From: Stigmatella erecta
GTDB taxonomy: Bacteria > Myxococcota > Myxococcia > Myxococcales > Myxococcaceae
DNA: 64,000 nt
Direction: 5' to 3'
Assembly: GCF_900111745.1 (NCBI RefSeq)
Contig: NZ_FOIJ01000009.1
Coordinates: forward strand, 248,001-312,000
Part shown: positions 55,696-64,000 of the stretch, one piece after another
Layout of the letters: every line of letters begins with the position of its first letter
How positions within the stretch are numbered: position 1 is the first letter of the stretch
Notes under the pieces: model-generated
Seen by the model: only the letters and a program-made list of their open reading frames with translations
What the model was told of the DNA's origin: nothing
The model's database searches: none
Made by a program: the position numbers and the translations under genes

Positions 55696-56040
55696 CCGTC
55701 CTCCCGCTGCTTACAGCAAGGGCAGCTACGCCTGGGGATTTTTCGTGATTCCTGGGGAACTGGAGAGCGAGGAAGAGGATGGCGGTAAGTGACGAAACAG
55801 GCTCTTGGCACAACATATAGATCGCCTGCTGCACGAAGCCTCGCTTGGGCCATTCCGGGGGCTGGAGGGCCGTGGCGTTGGCGATTGAGAGCTGAGAACC
55901 TGCTGGATTGGGGCCTACCTACTATCGACGGCAGCGGGGCTTCGGTGGGTCATCCAGCTTCGGGGCAAGCTCAACGGCCATAAGCGGCTTCGCCGGGTCG
56001 TACTGATCCTCCTGCGCCGGTTCACGGTCTGCACGTCCCG
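55696..56040. other. Gene-poor stretch before HamB
   Basis: About 345 bases holding no convincing gene. Short frames exist in several registers but none has a start with a ribosome site. It may include eroded coding DNA and must hold the promoter of the frameshifted gene and its operon. Confidence 0.4.
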
Positions 56041-58224
56041 CTACAACTGCTGAAGGGCTCGCTCGACTAGGTCTCGCTCGAACCGTGTCAACGGAACGCT
56101 GTCGAGTTTCAGGGTCCGCAGCTGAGCCAGCACCTCGTCCAGCCGTTGGACGGCCTCGGCGCCGCCGAGTGGCTCGATCAGGCGGCGGCCGACTTGCAGC
56201 GGAATCCCGTACTCGTCCAGAGCTGCAATGCCGTGCGGAAGGAAGTAGTTCTCGCACTGGGTCGCCAGTGCTCTGTAGTCGCCGGGGGGAAGTTGGAGCT
56301 CCGAGAAAACCGCCTCCTGGATGCGGCTGAGCGCCATGAGAAGCCGCGGAAAGTGGTACGTCGCCCAATTCCGGAGGAAATCGAGTGTGTCCTCGACCGC
56401 AGCATCGGGATCACGCTCCATGCCACGCTCGCTTTGGTTCTCAATCTCGGCGTCGATGAGCTTGCGGACGTCATGTTCGGCAGCGAATCGTGCGACGCGC
56501 AGTCGGAGCTGCGCGGAACTCAACGCGCCACGGGGGCGCTGTCGCTCTGGGAGCAGGAACTCCCAGAGCAGGTCGCACACGGCTGCGAGCTCATCTCGGT
56601 TCGGCGTCGGGGCGCGCCACTTTAGTTGAGGCCAGAGCGCTTGGGCGTTGTCCCGCAGGTGCGCTGCCAGACGAAGCTGCGCGTCCGGATCGATGCCGCG
56701 GTTCTCTTTAAGCACCCACATTGGAAGCAGCTCTTGGTCATAGTAGCGGTCGAGACGTCCCCGTGCCGTGTCAGACAGGTCCTCGTTGTCGAGCTGAAGC
56801 AACAGAGCATCCGACGCGCTTTCGGCTTGCGTAGCCACGGGAATATCCACTTCCAGTGTGTTATTCGCGGGCTCGTTGCGGAACAAGTACACGCGTCCGA
56901 CGAAGTGCCGCATCATGCGCCCCGCGCGCCCTTTGATATTGTGGAAGGTGAAATACTCAAGGGGGCGGTTTCCAACGAAGTGGTCGTAAATAACCACGTT
57001 CTTCGCTGTTGTGTTGACACCCTCGATCAGCGTGGAGGTGCAGACTAGAACGTCCAACCGCCCTGCATTGAACTCGCCGGTGACGAACTGCTGGAGTGCA
57101 CGTGGCATGCGGCCGTGGTGCAAACCGATGCCGGCGGTTAATGCCTCGACGAAGCTCCACTCCCGATGGTAGGCCTCTCCGACCCACTCGGCTGCCGGCA
57201 CGAGTTCGCCCCGAACGGGACGCTGCAGCGCCCGCGCGAGCGCACGGGCAACTGTGCGGGCGCTCTCCGGTGAGCGGCAATAGACGAGCATTGGTTCGCG
57301 CAGGGCCGTCCGCTCACCAACCAGTCGCACGAGATGGTCCTGCTCCTGCCCTGGCACTGCGACCACGCGCACGATCTCGGTCGCCACGGTAGCGAACGAT
57401 GTCGAGACGAACGTGCATTCGTACCCAGTGGTGAATGCTGCCGGGATGCGGTCGATGTTGGGCCCGAGAAGGTAGAACTGCGCCCTGCGGCGGTGCAGCC
57501 GGTAGAGCGCCTCGTTGAGCGCCTCGCTGCGCTCTGGTTCCAGCCGCGGGTCGAGTTTGTAGAACTCGTCGATCGCAAAAAACGTGACCTCTTCGATACC
57601 GATCGCCTGCGGCACACGTTCCGGTGTGAGCACGTAGATCGTGCGCTCCGTCGGCTCCTGATCGGCGTGCGTGACGATTTTGTACTGTGTGCCGAACCGG
57701 TGGGCGAGCCTGCGGCGGGTCTCGTCAATAAGCGCGATGGTCGGCACAATAATGGCCACGCGCGCGTGGCGGCCCTCGGCGATCACGGCGTCGATGACCA
57801 AGCTCTTGCCAAAGCTGGTCGGAGCACTCACCGCTACGTTCGCCCCGTTCAGCAGGAGGTGGTACACGTGAGCCTGCAAGCGATGGAAGACCGTCGAGTC
57901 GTCCAGGTCGAACGGACGGTGCAACTCGTACGCGATCCGGTCGGCGGTCCCCAGCGGCACCCCCTCAAGGTATGGGAAGAGACCACGCTCCCGGACCAGC
58001 CCGTCGATGACCGCGGCGGCCGGCCCGAAGGCCTCGCGGTGTTCCCGCGCACGGATGACGAGTTCCTGAACGTCCGTGGGGAACTCCTCCGCCGCGCCCC
58101 CGTGGGCGTTCACCGCAGCGCATAGGTCTCGGGCGAGCCCAAAGGGGTCGCGGCGGACAGCGTCCGGATCGGCCAGCCGAGCGACGAAAGCCTCCCACTC
58201 GGCGGAACTCAGGGCTATTGCCAT
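56041..58224 (-). CDS. hamB: Hachiman defence helicase HamB
   Basis: A 727-residue superfamily-2 helicase. Walker A is SAPTSFGKS (133-141), the DExH-like box is AIDEFYKLD (219-225), motif V is CTSTLIEGVNTT (395-406) and motif VI is NIKGRAGRMMRH (429-440). A charged C-terminal half follows. The gene overlaps the HamA gene by 10 bp and follows it in operon order, as in Hachiman. HamB senses or unwinds invading or damaged DNA and controls the HamA nuclease (established for the family). ATG 58224 is the natural start; the longer upstream frame lies over HamA. Confidence 0.88.
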   Translation of the reverse strand: MAIALSSAEWEAFVARLADPDAVRRDPFGLARDLCAAVNAHGGAAEEFPTDVQELVIRAREHREAFGPAAAVIDGLVRERGLFPYLEGVPLGTADRIAYELHRPFDLDDSTVFHRLQAHVYHLLLNGANVAVSAPTSFGKSLVIDAVIAEGRHARVAIIVPTIALIDETRRRLAHRFGTQYKIVTHADQEPTERTIYVLTPERVPQAIGIEEVTFFAIDEFYKLDPRLEPERSEALNEALYRLHRRRAQFYLLGPNIDRIPAAFTTGYECTFVSTSFATVATEIVRVVAVPGQEQDHLVRLVGERTALREPMLVYCRSPESARTVARALARALQRPVRGELVPAAEWVGEAYHREWSFVEALTAGIGLHHGRMPRALQQFVTGEFNAGRLDVLVCTSTLIEGVNTTAKNVVIYDHFVGNRPLEYFTFHNIKGRAGRMMRHFVGRVYLFRNEPANNTLEVDIPVATQAESASDALLLQLDNEDLSDTARGRLDRYYDQELLPMWVLKENRGIDPDAQLRLAAHLRDNAQALWPQLKWRAPTPNRDELAAVCDLLWEFLLPERQRPRGALSSAQLRLRVARFAAEHDVRKLIDAEIENQSERGMERDPDAAVEDTLDFLRNWATYHFPRLLMALSRIQEAVFSELQLPPGDYRALATQCENYFLPHGIAALDEYGIPLQVGRRLIEPLGGAEAVQRLDEVLAQLRTLKLDSVPLTRFERDLVERALQQL

Positions 58225-59087
58225 CGGCGGAGCTCCCGGTCGAGAGACTTGATCAGAGCCTTCTTGGTCGCGAGCGGCACAAGGAACAGGTGGATCTTCA
58301 CGCGTGCGGGCAGGGGCTTGTCGGCGAACGCGCCGTGGTGACGCTCCCACTCCGCAGTGATGGCTGCGGTGTAGGCATCGTCATGCTCAGTATGACGTGC
58401 GACGGTCTCGCTGTCGTATGTCAGCAGCACCGGGAGGCACACGGAGCGAAATACCTTATCCAGCGATGTGTTCGGGTGCAGCAGCTGCTTGAGGACCGTC
58501 GCGTGCGGCCAAGCATCGTCGATTTTGTTGACGATGAACGCCAACTCGTCCTTCAGGTAGTCGGTCTTCATGTGGTTCGCGAGCGACTTCGCCGCGTGCG
58601 CGATGGCCGTGGTAATGTCCTGGTAGAACTTCGCTTCACCGAGCCAGAGTTCGAGGCCGTCTGGAGCGCCTACTACGTGGACGGCATCGAAACCCTTCAC
58701 CGTCTCGTTGGGCCCGTCCTTGTAGTAGACCTTCGAGACTGCGGGCTGGGTCTCGAATACTTGGGCGAGCGCCGCGTGCAACAGGAGCTCGCCGAACTCA
58801 CCCCGCTTCTTAAATTTCCTGGTCTTATAGATGCTGTGTGCGGCCCGACGGAGCAGGCGGCCCATGGTGCGGGGGCCGACCGTCTGGAGCTCGCTGTATC
58901 GGAGGGCGAACTCGGGGAGCCAAGTCTCGATCAGGTGCTCGGCGAATTGATCGCACCGCCACGCGCTGTTCTCGTAGCCCGCGCAGAGCCCCGTAAGGCC
59001 GACCGTGTGCTTCCCCGTAGCCGTGTCGAAGGCGGCCACAGGGCGATGGACGATCGCTTCCAGGAAGGGAGGCGCGTCGATGGTCAT
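58215..59087 (-). CDS. hamA: Hachiman defence nuclease HamA (DUF1837)
   Basis: A 290-residue protein of the HamA/DUF1837 family. The PD-(D/E)XK-type nuclease core is visible: RGEFGELLLHAALAQV (E97/E100), VKGFDAVHVVG (D134) and LELWLGEAKFYQ (E151, K153). The C-terminus ends KKALIKSLDRELRRW and overlaps HamB. HamA and HamB together make the Hachiman anti-phage system, in which the nuclease degrades DNA after HamB activation (established). ATG 59087 begins the family-like N-terminus; its ribosome site is weak. Codon use is less GC-extreme than in hrpA, consistent with an acquired island. Confidence 0.88.
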   Translation of the reverse strand: MTIDAPPFLEAIVHRPVAAFDTATGKHTVGLTGLCAGYENSAWRCDQFAEHLIETWLPEFALRYSELQTVGPRTMGRLLRRAAHSIYKTRKFKKRGEFGELLLHAALAQVFETQPAVSKVYYKDGPNETVKGFDAVHVVGAPDGLELWLGEAKFYQDITTAIAHAAKSLANHMKTDYLKDELAFIVNKIDDAWPHATVLKQLLHPNTSLDKVFRSVCLPVLLTYDSETVARHTEHDDAYTAAITAEWERHHGAFADKPLPARVKIHLFLVPLATKKALIKSLDRELRRWQ

Positions 59088-59416
59088 GCGCGCGGACGAT
59101 GGGCTGGGAAGGGTAGGAAGCTGAGAATTCACAAGTCGACACTGGCGATGGGTTGGGGCCCCTGCCCACACCAATTGCCAAGCGCCACAAAGGTTTCTGC
59201 CTCAGCTTAACTGAACCTATGATGGAGATGGTAGTCTGAACATGCCTGGAAACCGCCACTGTGCTTGTAGCCCAAGGGAAGGTGCTGGTCCGGGCTCTCA
59301 AACGGTGCAGCTCGCGGGGTCGGTGTATCCGATAGGCCGCCGCTGGTCGGCTAGGCTGCTTTTGGGGATGCGGGCCCCTAGTAGGCTCGATTGGCCGGGT
59401 GCCAGAGGGAGGCGCT
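59088..59416. other. Divergent promoter region, hamA and SF1 helicase
   Basis: About 330 bases between divergent genes. It is locally AT-richer around 59190-59245 (CTTAACTGAACCTATGATGG), the likeliest promoter zone. No gene, repeat or palindrome is evident. Sharing one control region suggests the two units may be co-regulated. Confidence 0.45.
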
Positions 59417-61669
59417 GTGCTCGATCCTGTCATCGGACCCAAGCGCGATACGCGCGCGGTAGACGACCTTCTTGGGCGCCTTGGTGCGCTCCCTTGGAGC
59501 GGGTCGATCTACGTGGGCTACCCGCTCATAGCACTGCCGTGGCAGCAGCACGTGGACCTCCTCGTCGCAAGTGCCGAGCATGGTGTGACAGTTCTCGATC
59601 TCCACAGAGGGGCGTCAAAGGCAGCTAGACATCTAATCGCCGAGCGACAGGCGACCATCGAGCGAGCGCTCGACGCGGTGCTGCGACGCTCCCGTCACCT
59701 GCTGATGCAGGGGCGCTTGGCGGTGCCCATCCGCATCGTGACCGTCGATCCTGACCTCGCGCCTGACGCTTCCGGCGTACGACCGGAGCCCAGGACTGAG
59801 GAAGTCCCCGTTCGGGGCGGGCCAGCTGGCACTGGACTTGGCGGCACGGGGGGAGACACGCTGCCGACCTTCCGCCCCAAGTACAGCGTTCGTCAGCCTC
59901 CCACCGCGGTCGCTGCACGCACGGCCGCGAAACTGTCCTCTCAGGGCGCTCCGGACCATGCAGGCCAGAGGACCACAAGGAGCACGGAACAACCCGGGAA
60001 CGTGATCGGCCTGTCCGATGTCGTCTCCTACATCGCCGTCGGCGCCCGCATCGACCGCAACACGCTCAAACGCGTGCATGCGGCCGTGCAACGTCTAGGC
60101 AATGCTCGGCCGGCACCCGCCATCCAGTCGCGCGGGGAGCTATTAGCGGGCCCCCGGGCGGAGGTGCTTGCACAGATCGACCGCGAGATTGTTTCGCTGG
60201 ATCGCTGGCAAACCCGGGCGGCACTGGAGTTCCCGGCGGGCCCCCAGCGCATCCGCGGGCTCGCAGGATCGGGCAAGACGGTGATCCTCGCGCACAAGGC
60301 GGCCATCCTGCATGCCAGTCAGCCGCAGGCTCGGATCGCGCTGACGTACCATGTCCGCACGCTCTACGACACCTTCCGAGAGCTCGTCACACGCTTCTAC
60401 CTGGAGCAGCAGCCGGTCAAGGTGCGGCCGCGCGACCCGGACTGGACGAAATTGCAAATCCTGCCCTGCTGGGGTGGGAGGGAACCTGGCATTTACGCTG
60501 AGGTTGCACGCCATGTAGGTGTCAGCCCGCTTACGGTGATCGAGGCGAACAATCGCTTCGGGAAGCCTCAAGCGTTCGCGGGCGCGTGCGAGGAGGTGCT
60601 TGGCGCCATGGGACGGGAAGAGCCACCTCCCCTATTCGACGTAGTGCTGATCGACGAAGCGCAGGACCTACCCCGGGCCTTCTTCGAGATGGTGTACCGG
60701 GTCACCGCTCCCCCGAAACGCGTCGTGTGGGCGTACGATGACCTGCAGAACCTCACGTCGAACGAGACCGTCTCGCCCGCGATTCTGTTCGGGGCAGACG
60801 CTGTCGGCCAACCACGCGTGCCGCAGCTCCTTCGGGAAGAGGGGATGGCCGACAGTGATGTGGTCCTACCAGTGTGCTACCGGAACACCTCTTGGGCACT
60901 CACGGTGGCACATTCCCTAGGGCTCGGTGTCTACCGGCGGGGGGGCGTATCCACTCGTGCCCCGCGCCTCGTGCAGTTCTACGTCGATCCCGAGATCTGG
61001 GATGAAATCGGCTACATCGTGGAAGCCGGCCAGCTGCTTCCAGGCTGCCCCGTGACGTTGGTCCGCGACCCGGAGCGATCGCCAACGTACTTCTCGCGGC
61101 TGCTCACGCCGGCGGACGCTGTGCAGTGCCACCGGTTCGATGACGTTGAGGCGGAAGCCGCGTGGGTCGCAGAGCAGATCGAAGGCAACCTGGCCCATGA
61201 CGGCTTGGTGGCACGGCAGATCCTCATTGTGAGCGCGGACCCCTACTTCCGTATCGAGACGGCGATCCCATTCATCAAGGCGCTCCAGCAGAGAAATATC
61301 GAGGCTCATGAGGCCCGTGGGAACGCGGTGCATGGTCCCGACGGGGCGGTGTCGATCGCCATCGTGAACCGCGCGAAGGGGAACGAGGCACCCATGGTGT
61401 ACGTGGTGCAGAGTGAGCATGCCGCGACCGAGAGGAACGTCCTCAAGCGCCGGAACGCCATGTTCACGGCGATCACGCGCTCGCGAGCGTGGATACGCAT
61501 CACCGGCTCGGGGGATGGCATGAGGATCATCGAGCAGGAGGTAGCCGAAGTGGTCTCGAGCGATTACCGCCTTCGGCTCACCGTCCCGACGAAGGCGGAG
61601 CTTGAGCGGATGGAGCGTCAGCATCGGCGCGATCGCATGCAGCGGCAGAGGGGCGTTAGGAAGGATTGA
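59417..61669 (+). CDS. UvrD/Rep-like SF1 helicase with possible degenerate NERD-like N-terminus
   Basis: A 750-residue helicase. GGGAGG four bases before GTG 59417 sets this start over GTG 59399. The N-terminal 100 residues (YPLIALPWQQHVDLLVASA, GVTVLDLH) resemble a NERD-type nuclease fold without its catalytic Glu-x-Lys. A low-complexity linker follows (about 115-190). The SF1 core has IRGLAGSGKTVIL (about 284), VVLIDEAQDLPRAFFE, a UvrD_C-like LPVCYRNTSWALTVAH, FKALQQRNIEAHE-type strand pairing, and the terminal MFTAITRSRAWIRITGSG. It is divergent from Hachiman and may be a third island defence component (inference). Confidence 0.78.
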   Translation: MLDPVIGPKRDTRAVDDLLGRLGALPWSGSIYVGYPLIALPWQQHVDLLVASAEHGVTVLDLHRGASKAARHLIAERQATIERALDAVLRRSRHLLMQGRLAVPIRIVTVDPDLAPDASGVRPEPRTEEVPVRGGPAGTGLGGTGGDTLPTFRPKYSVRQPPTAVAARTAAKLSSQGAPDHAGQRTTRSTEQPGNVIGLSDVVSYIAVGARIDRNTLKRVHAAVQRLGNARPAPAIQSRGELLAGPRAEVLAQIDREIVSLDRWQTRAALEFPAGPQRIRGLAGSGKTVILAHKAAILHASQPQARIALTYHVRTLYDTFRELVTRFYLEQQPVKVRPRDPDWTKLQILPCWGGREPGIYAEVARHVGVSPLTVIEANNRFGKPQAFAGACEEVLGAMGREEPPPLFDVVLIDEAQDLPRAFFEMVYRVTAPPKRVVWAYDDLQNLTSNETVSPAILFGADAVGQPRVPQLLREEGMADSDVVLPVCYRNTSWALTVAHSLGLGVYRRGGVSTRAPRLVQFYVDPEIWDEIGYIVEAGQLLPGCPVTLVRDPERSPTYFSRLLTPADAVQCHRFDDVEAEAAWVAEQIEGNLAHDGLVARQILIVSADPYFRIETAIPFIKALQQRNIEAHEARGNAVHGPDGAVSIAIVNRAKGNEAPMVYVVQSEHAATERNVLKRRNAMFTAITRSRAWIRITGSGDGMRIIEQEVAEVVSSDYRLRLTVPTKAELERMERQHRRDRMQRQRGVRKD

Positions 61670-62150
61670 AGGCCTGTTGAGGGGTAGCTGGCTGGAGTGG
61701 AGGGGCCGAGGAGGACCGCTGACAGGTGCCGCCCGAGCACTGCGCCCGGTCGGTGGAGAGGCAGTGGAGACCCCTTTGGTCCAGCGAGGAGAATCAGCAG
61801 TGCCACTGTCCAGCCCAGCTTCATAGGGATTCCTCGGCATGAGGACCATCCTCTATGGGTAGCTGGCCATGGAGATACCCGATGGTGCTGACGACTCCTG
61901 GACTCGCCGCTCTTCAGACCGTGGGTTTCAACGTGCAGCGCCGATATGGTCGACGCTGGCTTCCTGAGGCCCAGCGGTTGTTGACGCGCGACTGGCCTCG
62001 ACGAAATCCATCCGAGCGCCGACCGAGGAAGGGATCAGGAATTCCCGGGGACCATTTCCGTACGTAATCGAGCGGACTCCAGCGAACCCCTATGAACGGC
62101 TCAGCCCCGTAAGTACCCTGTGTTTCCGGGTGCTTACGGGGCTGTTCCAG
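61670..62150. other. Gene-poor island edge before the tRNA genes
   Basis: About 480 bases with no gene I can defend. On the minus strand, ATG 61824 has GAGGAA seven bases upstream and starts a signal-like peptide (MKLGWTVALLILLAG), but the frame soon runs over the helicase end, so it is at best a truncated gene. The 62102-62144 hairpin lies at the right end. Confidence 0.45.
62102..62144. terminator. 17-bp stem hairpin downstream of tRNA-Glu
   Basis: Arms CAGCCCCGTAAGTACCC and GGGTGCTTACGGGGCTG pair over 17 positions with one G-T wobble and a 9-base loop. It starts seven bases after the tRNA-Glu 3' end (minus strand). No T-run follows on either strand, so it could be a processing or terminator hairpin, or a repeat element. 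Confidence 0.5.
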
Positions 62151-62223
62151 TGTCCCCGACGGGATTCGAACCCGTGTTACCGGCTTGAAAGGCCAGCGTC
62201 CTGGGCCTCTAGACGACGGGGAC
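62151..62223 (-). tRNA. tRNA-Glu (anticodon UUC)
   Basis: A 73-base cloverleaf: acceptor stem GTCCCCG paired with CGGGGAC, discriminator A, D-arm with CTAGAGGCCCAGGAC, anticodon loop CTTTCAA (anticodon TTC), and T-arm GGGTTCGAATCCC. CCA is not encoded. The 3' end points toward the accessory island. Confidence 0.95.
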
Positions 62224-62229
62224 GCACTG

Positions 62230-62302
<73 letters not shown>

Positions 62303-62481
62303 GCACTATTCTTTTTTCGCGACCTGCTCAAAAAGCCGGACGCCTCTCTACCAGCACTCCCGCCCAACTTCCACTGGCGCGCGCATGTCCGGTCTCCTGG
62401 CAGGGCGGCCGGTTCTTCCGGTGAACGTCTCCGCCCCTTCGGGGTGGTTCCTCCCCCGGTGGGGGGCGCTATACAGGCGGA

Positions 62482-63018
62482 ATGCGTCAGGACGTCCCCC
62501 CAGACCAGGATGATCCCGAGGAGGAGGCCGAGGAGGCCACGGGCCCTCAGCGCCGGTATCTCACCCGGGCCGGGGCGGAGCGCATGCACCGTGAGCTCCT
62601 GAAGCTCCTCAATGAGGAGCGGCCCAAGGTCACCGCCGAGGTCTCCGCCGCCGCCGCCCAGGGCGACCGCTCGGAGAACGCCGAGTACATCTACGGCAAG
62701 AAACGGCTGCGGGAGATCGACCGCCGCATCCGCTTCCTCCAGAGGCGTCTGGACACGGCCACCATCGTGACGCCCTCGGAGCAGACCGACACCGGCCGGG
62801 TCTATTTCGGTGCCACGGTCACCCTGGAGGACGAGGATGGGCACCGCACCACGTACCAGATCGTGGGCTCGGATGAGATCGACACCCAGGGCGGGCGGAT
62901 CAGCGTGGAGTCTCCCATCGGCAAGGCCCTGCTTCGCAAGGCCGTGGGCGACAGCGTGGAAGTGATGCGCCCCCGCGGTGAGATCGAACTCACCATCGTC
63001 GCGATCTCCTACATGTAG
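62482..63018 (+). CDS. greB: Transcription elongation factor GreB
   Basis: A 178-residue GreA/GreB factor that lets stalled RNA polymerase cleave the transcript 3' end. An acidic N-terminal tail of about 20 residues precedes YLTRAGAERMHREL. The coiled coil carries AQGDRSENAEYIYGKKRLREIDRRI with the basic GreB-type signature KKRLREID and the tip acids D-x-S-x-N. The C-terminal FKBP-like domain has SVESPIGKALLRKAVGD. The long acidic start is not part of the classical GreB. The SD is weak. Confidence 0.9.
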   Translation: MRQDVPPDQDDPEEEAEEATGPQRRYLTRAGAERMHRELLKLLNEERPKVTAEVSAAAAQGDRSENAEYIYGKKRLREIDRRIRFLQRRLDTATIVTPSEQTDTGRVYFGATVTLEDEDGHRTTYQIVGSDEIDTQGGRISVESPIGKALLRKAVGDSVEVMRPRGEIELTIVAISYM

Positions 63019-63030
63019 GAGGGCTCACGG

Positions 63031-63972
63031 ATGCCGCGGACGCCTCAGCCAGAAGCGCGTTTCCGCCGCATCTACCGGCGCTTGAGCGCCTCCCAGCTGT
63101 CCGTCACCGGACAGGACGGGACGCTGAGCCTGGACGAGCTGGGGCTGGACTCCCGGGACGAGCGGGTGTCGCTCGCCTTTGGCGTCTACAGCCGTCAGGG
63201 CATGGAGAACGCCCTGCGCGAGTACGGGATGATCCAGCGCATGGAGGAGCGCGGCCTGGGCCCGCTCGAGCTGCGGCTGAACCTCGATGAGCCGTTCCGC
63301 CCCCGCATCGTGCTCTGGAGCCTGCGCTACAAGGCGGCCGTGGTGGACATCGCGCTGCGCAAGGTGCCCGGCGAAGACGTGGGCCTTCCTCCGCCGCTCG
63401 ACGGCCGCCCGGTGCTCTACCTGGACTCCTTCACCCTCCAGCACCCCGGGCGCTCTTTCGACTGGAACCGCCCGCCGCTGCCCGGACAGGTTCACCCTGG
63501 GCTGGCCCTCTCGGCGGAGATCCTTGAGTTGCTGCTGCTCATGACCCGCCGCATCGGGGCCGAGGCCATGGCGCTGACCCCGGCCACTTTCTCCGCCGCG
63601 TGGGTCTATGCCCGGTACTTTCACTTCATCGACGGCGCGGCCCAGGGGCTCTTCCAGGCCCTGCGCAGGGCTGGGCGGCAGCGGCCCCGGTGGTTGCTGG
63701 CCTGGGCGGTGGAGCTGGGGTGTGCGCGGGGCGCGGGGGGCGAGCCCGTGCGGTTCGTTCCCTCGCCCATGCTCGCCGCGGGCTCCCGGCGCATGGGCCG
63801 CCTCTTCGAGGACGAGGACTGGCTCTCCGCCGTGAAGGCTCACGCCCGCGTCCCATTGACGATCGACTTCGAGGCACTTCAGGACCGGTTCCCCTGGGCG
63901 CTCATGCCGCCCGGTCCCCCCCCGGAGCACGTGGCGGACGTGCTCACCTATGATCCGCTCGTCCCGCCCTGA
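63031..63972 (+). CDS. Hypothetical protein co-transcribed with greB
   Basis: A 313-residue protein of unknown function. GGAGGG seven bases before ATG 63031 and a 12-bp gap after greB point to one operon. It has no signal peptide; a hydrophobic stretch near 160-175 (LALSAEILELLLLMT) is probably a buried helix. Visible blocks are GTLSLDELGLDSRDERVSLAFGVYSRQG, the Leu/Arg-rich LGPLELRLNLDEPFRPRIVLWSLRYKA, and VRFVPSPMLAAGSRRMGRLFEDEDWL. I recognise no family; it looks like a conserved myxobacterial protein. Confidence 0.72.
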   Translation: MPRTPQPEARFRRIYRRLSASQLSVTGQDGTLSLDELGLDSRDERVSLAFGVYSRQGMENALREYGMIQRMEERGLGPLELRLNLDEPFRPRIVLWSLRYKAAVVDIALRKVPGEDVGLPPPLDGRPVLYLDSFTLQHPGRSFDWNRPPLPGQVHPGLALSAEILELLLLMTRRIGAEAMALTPATFSAAWVYARYFHFIDGAAQGLFQALRRAGRQRPRWLLAWAVELGCARGAGGEPVRFVPSPMLAAGSRRMGRLFEDEDWLSAVKAHARVPLTIDFEALQDRFPWALMPPGPPPEHVADVLTYDPLVPP

Positions 63973-64000
63973 CGCCTGAAGCCCGGAAACTGGGCAGAAT

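Noticed and set aside
55861-56040. Possible transposase or integrase remnant upstream of HamB's 3' end
   Set aside because: Short readable stretches in several frames, but no DDE, HTH or tyrosine-recombinase motif and no inverted repeats.
61855-62067. A 70-codon plus-strand frame at the island edge
   Set aside because: Arg/Pro-rich translation, no ribosome site, no recognisable domain.
62151-62223. tRNA-Glu 3' end as an attachment site with a second copy at the other island edge
   Set aside because: I looked near 52.7 kb for a repeat of the T-arm and acceptor sequence and saw none, and there is no integrase gene.

Overview
The window is high-GC DNA from a myxobacterium, most likely suborder Cystobacterineae and Stigmatella-like. 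The evidence is a complete myxochelin-type catecholate siderophore locus, a Myxococcales-restricted TIGR02265 (DUF2378) protein, many small cysteine-rich lipoproteins, and myxobacterial toxin/immunity families (Imm11, DUF5953, DUF6310, AHH remnant). No insertion sequence, integrase, CRISPR array or rRNA was recognised.

Layout. 0.1-2.7 kb: two tandem cysteine-rich lipoproteins, an FAD monooxygenase and a small secreted protein. 2.7-8.3 kb: a three-gene minus-strand operon encoding a DUF559 (Vsr-like) nuclease, a protein with winged-helix-like ends, and a 1084-residue ATPase with an N-terminal P-loop module and a C-terminal HerA/DUF87-type module. I do not recognise this as a named system; it is the best candidate here for an undescribed defence or DNA-processing system. 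8.3-12.4 kb: an osmoregulated periplasmic glucan operon (opgG, an unknown gene, opgH). 12.8-22.8 kb: ordinary chromosomal genes (MnmC-like methyltransferase, TIGR02265, ornithine cyclodeaminase family, SDR, Ski2-like DUF3516 helicase, P450 plus methyltransferase, TerB-like, zinc-ribbon protein and a 31-residue membrane peptide).

22.9-45.1 kb is an iron-acquisition region. The hmuTUV haem transporter reads forward. The myxochelin genes read in reverse. DAHP synthase (aroA5) feeds chorismate, MxcD, MxcF and MxcC make 2,3-dihydroxybenzoate, MxcE activates it, MxcF carries it, MxcG condenses it on lysine and releases the product reductively, and MxcL can aminate the aldehyde. MxcK exports, the TonB-dependent receptor MxcH imports, and MxcB should release the iron. 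Five Fur-box-like sites sharing a TTCTCA core lie in front of these genes.

45.2-52.7 kb holds an aldo/keto reductase, an exported MsrB, a CHAP-like lipoprotein, a methyltransferase and HrpA.

52.7-62.1 kb is an accessory island of visibly less GC-biased codon use, ending at tRNA-Glu and tRNA-Lys. It carries an Imm11 immunity gene beside an AHH-nuclease remnant, a lipoprotein nuclease-like DUF6310/DUF5953 toxin-immunity pair behind a frameshifted gene, a Hachiman anti-phage pair (HamA/HamB), and a divergent SF1 helicase. GreB and a conserved hypothetical gene close the window.
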